A model generated the notes under the pieces. That model was not told where the DNA came from, searched no databases, and was given only the letters and a program-made list of their open reading frames with translations. DNA of 46,114 nt from Methanolobus sp. UBA32 (GTDB lineage Archaea > Halobacteriota > Methanosarcinia > Methanosarcinales > Methanosarcinaceae), in contig DAZF01000025.1 of NCBI GenBank assembly GCA_002507205.1, positions 1 through 46,114 of the forward strand, written 5' to 3'. Shown in pieces: positions 43,259 through 46,114 of this stretch (position 1 is its first letter; the number at the start of each line of letters is the position of its first letter). A program made the position numbers and the translations under genes.

Positions 43259-44791
43259 ATGAATCAAGTTTCTGCGATGAAGATTAATGTGAAGAATATG
43301 TTGGGTGAAAAGTTGGGTGAAAAGTTGGGTGATGATTGGGTGAAAGTTGGGTGGAAAAACATCAATATTGGAGAAATTATTGATTTTGTAGGCGGGGGAA
43401 CTCCAGACAAAAAAAAATCTGAATATTGGAATGGAAATATAAAATGGGCTTCAGTAAAAGATGTAAAAAATAAATACTTGCATGAAACACAAGACAGGAT
43501 AACTGAATTGGGACTCAAAAACAGTTCTTCACAATTAGCAAGAGAAGGAGAACTAATATTAGTCACTCGCATTTCTCCGGGAAAATGTGTGATTGCAAAA
43601 GATGACATAGCTATTAACCAAGATTTAAAAATTGTTAGACTTAAATCAGATGTTTCAACTAACTTTCTTTACTACTTTTTTACTGCAACAGAAAATGAGT
43701 TCATAAAAAGATCGAGTGGTACAACTGTAAAAGGAATAAGGCTTGAGGAGATTAGAAACGTCAAACTTAATCTCCCACCACTCCCCGAACAACGCGCCAT
43801 AGTCTCCAAAATCGAGCTGCTCTTCAGCGAACTCGACAACGGCATCGCCAATCTCAAACTGGCACAGGAGCAGCTCAAAGTTTACAGGCAGGCGGTGCTG
43901 AAGAAAGCGTTTGAGGGAGAGCTTACGAAGGAGTGGCGAAAATCAAATGAAAATCAAGATATAAATAAGTTCATTTATGAAATAGATGAGAAAAGGGCAG
44001 ACTACTTTCTACAAAAAGGCAAGAAGGTAAAGAAAGTCAAACCAGTTAGTGAAGAGGAAATTTCAGAGCAATCACCTTTGCCACTTAATTGGAAACATGT
44101 ACGTTTAAATGATTTATCATTTTTAATCACAGATGGTAAACATGGTGATTGCAAAAATCAAGATGCTTCTGGGTACTTTTTTATCAGTGCTAAAGACATT
44201 TTCGATGGAAAAATAAACTATAAAAATGCTCGCCAAATAACGAAAGATGATTTTGAAGAAGTACATAAAAGAACTGATTTACAACCTGAAGATGTGTTAG
44301 TTACAAATGCAGGAACCATTGGGAGAATTGCAATTGCGACTGCAAACGATAAAACATCAAAAACAACTTTTCAAAAAAGCGTCGCTATTATAAAGAAACC
44401 GAATTTATTAGTTGATTCAAAATACCTTGCTTATCATTTGGAAAATGATGTTGAGCGAATTAAAATGGTTTCTAAAGGAACAGCACAGAAAAACTTGCTT
44501 CTTGGAACAATGTCTGAATTGATAATTTCAATTTGTCCTTTTAAGGAACAAAAACAAGTTGTCACCGAAATCGAAACCCGCCTTTCAGTCTGCGATAAAG
44601 TGGAACAGGATATCGCGGAGAATCTGGAGAAGGCTGAGGCGCTTAGGCAGAGTATCCTGAAAAAGGCGTTTGAGGGGAAGTTGCTGAGTGAGAGGGAACT
44701 GGAGGAAGTGAGGTTGGCAGAGGACTGGGAACCGGCTGAGGTTTTGTTGAAAAGAGTGAAGGCTGAGAGAGCAGAAAGTGGGAAGAGATGA
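43259..44791 (+). CDS. hsdS: type I restriction specificity subunit HsdS
   Basis: A 510-residue specificity protein with two target recognition domains (about residues 36-180 and 280-425) and two conserved helical spacers, one central (LPPLPEQRAIVSKIELLFSEL, to about 225) and one C-terminal (FKEQKQVVTEIETRLSVCDK, to about 495). Each domain reads half of a bipartite DNA site. The N-terminus is odd: it opens with a short tandem repeat translated LGEK-LGEK-LGDD. The first ATG is chosen for lack of better evidence; no good ribosome site is seen and 43277 or 43298 are possible. The recognition domains are AT-rich compared with the spacers, as usual for exchanged segments. Confidence 0.92.
   Translation: MNQVSAMKINVKNMLGEKLGEKLGDDWVKVGWKNINIGEIIDFVGGGTPDKKKSEYWNGNIKWASVKDVKNKYLHETQDRITELGLKNSSSQLAREGELILVTRISPGKCVIAKDDIAINQDLKIVRLKSDVSTNFLYYFFTATENEFIKRSSGTTVKGIRLEEIRNVKLNLPPLPEQRAIVSKIELLFSELDNGIANLKLAQEQLKVYRQAVLKKAFEGELTKEWRKSNENQDINKFIYEIDEKRADYFLQKGKKVKKVKPVSEEEISEQSPLPLNWKHVRLNDLSFLITDGKHGDCKNQDASGYFFISAKDIFDGKINYKNARQITKDDFEEVHKRTDLQPEDVLVTNAGTIGRIAIATANDKTSKTTFQKSVAIIKKPNLLVDSKYLAYHLENDVERIKMVSKGTAQKNLLLGTMSELIISICPFKEQKQVVTEIETRLSVCDKVEQDIAENLEKAEALRQSILKKAFEGKLLSERELEEVRLAEDWEPAEVLLKRVKAERAESGKR
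43301..43354 (+). repeat. five-copy TTGGGTGA repeat at the start of hsdS
   Basis: TTGGGTGA (last copy TTGGGTGG) occurs at 43301, 43313, 43325, 43336 and 43347. The period is 12, 12, 11 and 11 nt, so later copies are read in another frame than the first three. The unit also looks like a Shine-Dalgarno core. Confidence 0.8.
43898..44676 (+). repeat. direct repeats flanking the second recognition domain
   Basis: CTGAAGAAAGCGTTTGAGGG (43898-43917) and CTGAAAAAGGCGTTTGAGGG (44657-44676) match in 18 of 20 bases and encode the same KKAFEG helix in the two conserved spacers of hsdS. They are 759 nt apart, a whole number of codons (253), so recombination between them would delete the second domain in frame. 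Confidence 0.75.
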
Positions 44792-44918
44792 GGGAGCAAC
44801 TGAGGGAGCAAAATCGAGTACTAGAAATAAACATAGATAGTGTTGAAAACAAATCATAAAAGTTTATAACTGCAACGTATCCTTGATACAGTAAATAGGC
44901 ATAAAACAAAGGAAGATT

Positions 44919-46114
44919 ATGATATCCGAGCAATTGAGGAGCATCATCAGAGATGGTGAAGGACTCACAATAGAATTCAAAGAGTGCACGCATCAGGTTA
45001 ACAAAGATGTATACGATACCGTTTGTGCATTTCTCAATCGCAATGGTGGGCATATTGTCCTTGGAGTTCGGGATGATGGGGTCGTTACAGGGATTGATGC
45101 TGATGCTCTGCCACAGATTAAAAAGGACATTGTAACAACACTCAACAATTCTCAAAAAATCAATCCGCCATTGTACATATTGCCGGAATCGCTCAACATT
45201 GACGGGAAGATCGTGCTTTACATCAATATTCCTGAAAGTTCGCAGGTGCATCACTGCAACGGGAAGATATTTGATCGAAACGAAGATGGAGACCTTAATA
45301 TAACCAATAATCCTGATGCAGTAGCTCATCTGTATATCCGCAAGCAAAGCTCATTTTCCGAGAACCGGATTTATCCTTATGTTCGACTGGAAGACCTCAG
45401 AAGCGATCTCATCCAGAGAGTGCGAAAAATAGTCAGCATCAATAACCCGGATCATCCCTGGGCAACAATGACAGATGAACAGCTCTTAAGCAGTGCCCGT
45501 TTGCATCAGCACGATTATCAGAGCGGGAAAGAAGGTTACACACTGGCAGCAGTTTTGTTATTTGGTAAAGATGAAGTCATTCAGACCATATTACCTCAAT
45601 ATCGTACCGATGCCATCCTCCGTAAAGTGAATCTGGACCGCTATGACGACAGGGACGACATCCGCACCAACCTCATAGAAAGTTATGACAGGCTCATGGC
45701 TTTCGTTGCAAAACACCTCCCAGACCCTTTCTATCTGGAAAAGGACCAGAGGATCAGCCTGCGGGACAAACTGTTCAGGGAAGTTGTTGCAAACATACTC
45801 ATACACAGGGAGTATCTCAACGGATTCCCTGCAAAATTCATAATTGGAAATCATCAGGTTACTTCTGAGAACGCCACCAGACCGCATGGACATGGAATTA
45901 TCGACCCCGCCGACTTCACGCCATATCCTAAAAATCCTGTAATTGCCCGTCTGTTCAAGGAAATAGGAAGGGCGGATGAATTGGGTTCAGGTGTAAGGAA
46001 ACTGTACAAATATACAAAGGCTTATTCAGGAGGAGCAGACCCAAAGTTACTTGAAGGGGATATTTTTAAAATCATTATTCCTCTTACCCATCAAGCTACC
46101 CCCCAAGCTACCCC
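44919..46114 (+). CDS. AlbA_2/Schlafen-type DNA-binding protein, cut by the window edge
   Basis: At least 398 residues with no stop before the right edge. The N-terminal AlbA_2 domain has GEGLTIEFKECT, VCAFLNRNGGHIVLGVRDDG and YINIPESSQVHH (about residues 12-110). The middle has the RecG-like C-terminal fold of COG2865: LREVVANILIHREY-type (here LFREVVANILIHREY) and ARLFKEIGRADELGSGVRKL. The end enters tetrapeptide repeats (QATP-QATP). The family is common beside restriction systems and is thought to regulate transcription or DNA damage responses. GGAAG lies 4 nt before ATG 44919. Confidence 0.85.
   Translation, partial: MISEQLRSIIRDGEGLTIEFKECTHQVNKDVYDTVCAFLNRNGGHIVLGVRDDGVVTGIDADALPQIKKDIVTTLNNSQKINPPLYILPESLNIDGKIVLYINIPESSQVHHCNGKIFDRNEDGDLNITNNPDAVAHLYIRKQSSFSENRIYPYVRLEDLRSDLIQRVRKIVSINNPDHPWATMTDEQLLSSARLHQHDYQSGKEGYTLAAVLLFGKDEVIQTILPQYRTDAILRKVNLDRYDDRDDIRTNLIESYDRLMAFVAKHLPDPFYLEKDQRISLRDKLFREVVANILIHREYLNGFPAKFIIGNHQVTSENATRPHGHGIIDPADFTPYPKNPVIARLFKEIGRADELGSGVRKLYKYTKAYSGGADPKLLEGDIFKIIIPLTHQATPQAT
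46092..46114 (+). repeat. 12-nt tandem repeat running off the window
   Basis: CAAGCTACCCCC at 46092 is followed by CAAGCTACCCC to the last base. It encodes QATP repeats and is expected to go on beyond the edge. Confidence 0.7.

Noticed and set aside
44643..45347. 234-residue open frame on the minus strand
   Set aside because: It lies opposite the clear AlbA_2 gene and the 3' end of hsdS; its translation is a low-complexity shadow.

Overview
The window is a chromosome segment of a methanogenic euryarchaeon, most likely of the Methanosarcinales (a Methanolobus- or Methanomethylovorans-like methylotroph is a guess from general similarity, not a result). The signs are a methanogenesis marker 14 gene, a twin-ATPase resembling component A2 of the methyl-CoM reductase activation system, geranylgeranylglyceryl phosphate synthase (archaeal lipids), ribosomal protein L40e, F420-linked enzymes (FprA, an FrhB-like protein), NrpR nitrogen control and archaeal TATA boxes, often about 25 nt upstream of a short leader carrying a GGAGGTG-type ribosome site.

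Layout. 1-2.1 kb: thioredoxin and methanogenesis marker 14, leftward, behind a promoter whose TATA box sits inside a 9-bp inverted repeat. 2.2-6.7 kb: an Mrr-like nuclease protein, then a copper unit (HMA chaperone, CopA with three HMA domains, small membrane protein). 6.7-10.8 kb: a radical SAM protein and a sulfite-reductase-like protein, divergent from a YHS-FrhB fusion, followed by a methyltransferase. 10.9-14.9 kb: a TrmB regulator divergent from a surface protein/FtsX permease/ATPase export cassette, with an 18-nt palindrome between. 15.0-16.9 kb: a double-cubane-type protein and its ATPase (YjiM/YjiL family). 17.1-20.6 kb: DUF427, a free-standing threonyl-tRNA synthetase editing domain, methyltransferase, DsrE, an HdrD-like protein and a CGGC protein, then a relic of an ABC ATPase. 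20.8-24.9 kb: hemerythrin, carboxymuconolactone decarboxylase-like, ferredoxin, DUF488, F420H2 oxidase FprA and a frameshifted methyltransferase; this looks like an oxygen/redox-stress neighbourhood. 25.0-26.1 kb: two overlapping YnfA-like membrane proteins and a DUF1232 protein.

26.5-37.7 kb is core: gatCAB (tRNA amidotransferase), a duplicated winged-helix protein, rpl40e-GGGP synthase, the AtwA-like protein, a phasin-like coiled-coil protein, two small proteins, an AarF/UbiB kinase and NrpR. 38.3-40.1 kb holds amtB-glnK with a near-consensus NrpR operator. 40.4 kb to the right edge is a type I restriction locus (hsdR, hsdS; no hsdM in view) followed by an AlbA_2/Schlafen-type gene cut by the window edge. 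Twelve-nucleotide (tetrapeptide) repeats occur in the hsdR-hsdS gap, at the start of hsdS and at the end of the AlbA_2 gene.

No tRNA, rRNA, CRISPR array or intact insertion sequence was found. The parts most deserving attention are the divergent sulfite-reductase-like/YHS-FrhB pair (a possible split F420-dependent reductase), the stand-alone editing domain, the YjiM/YjiL pair, the tetrapeptide-repeat pattern in the restriction locus and several clean palindromes placed on TATA boxes or start sites. All functional calls are from reading the sequence; no database search was run.
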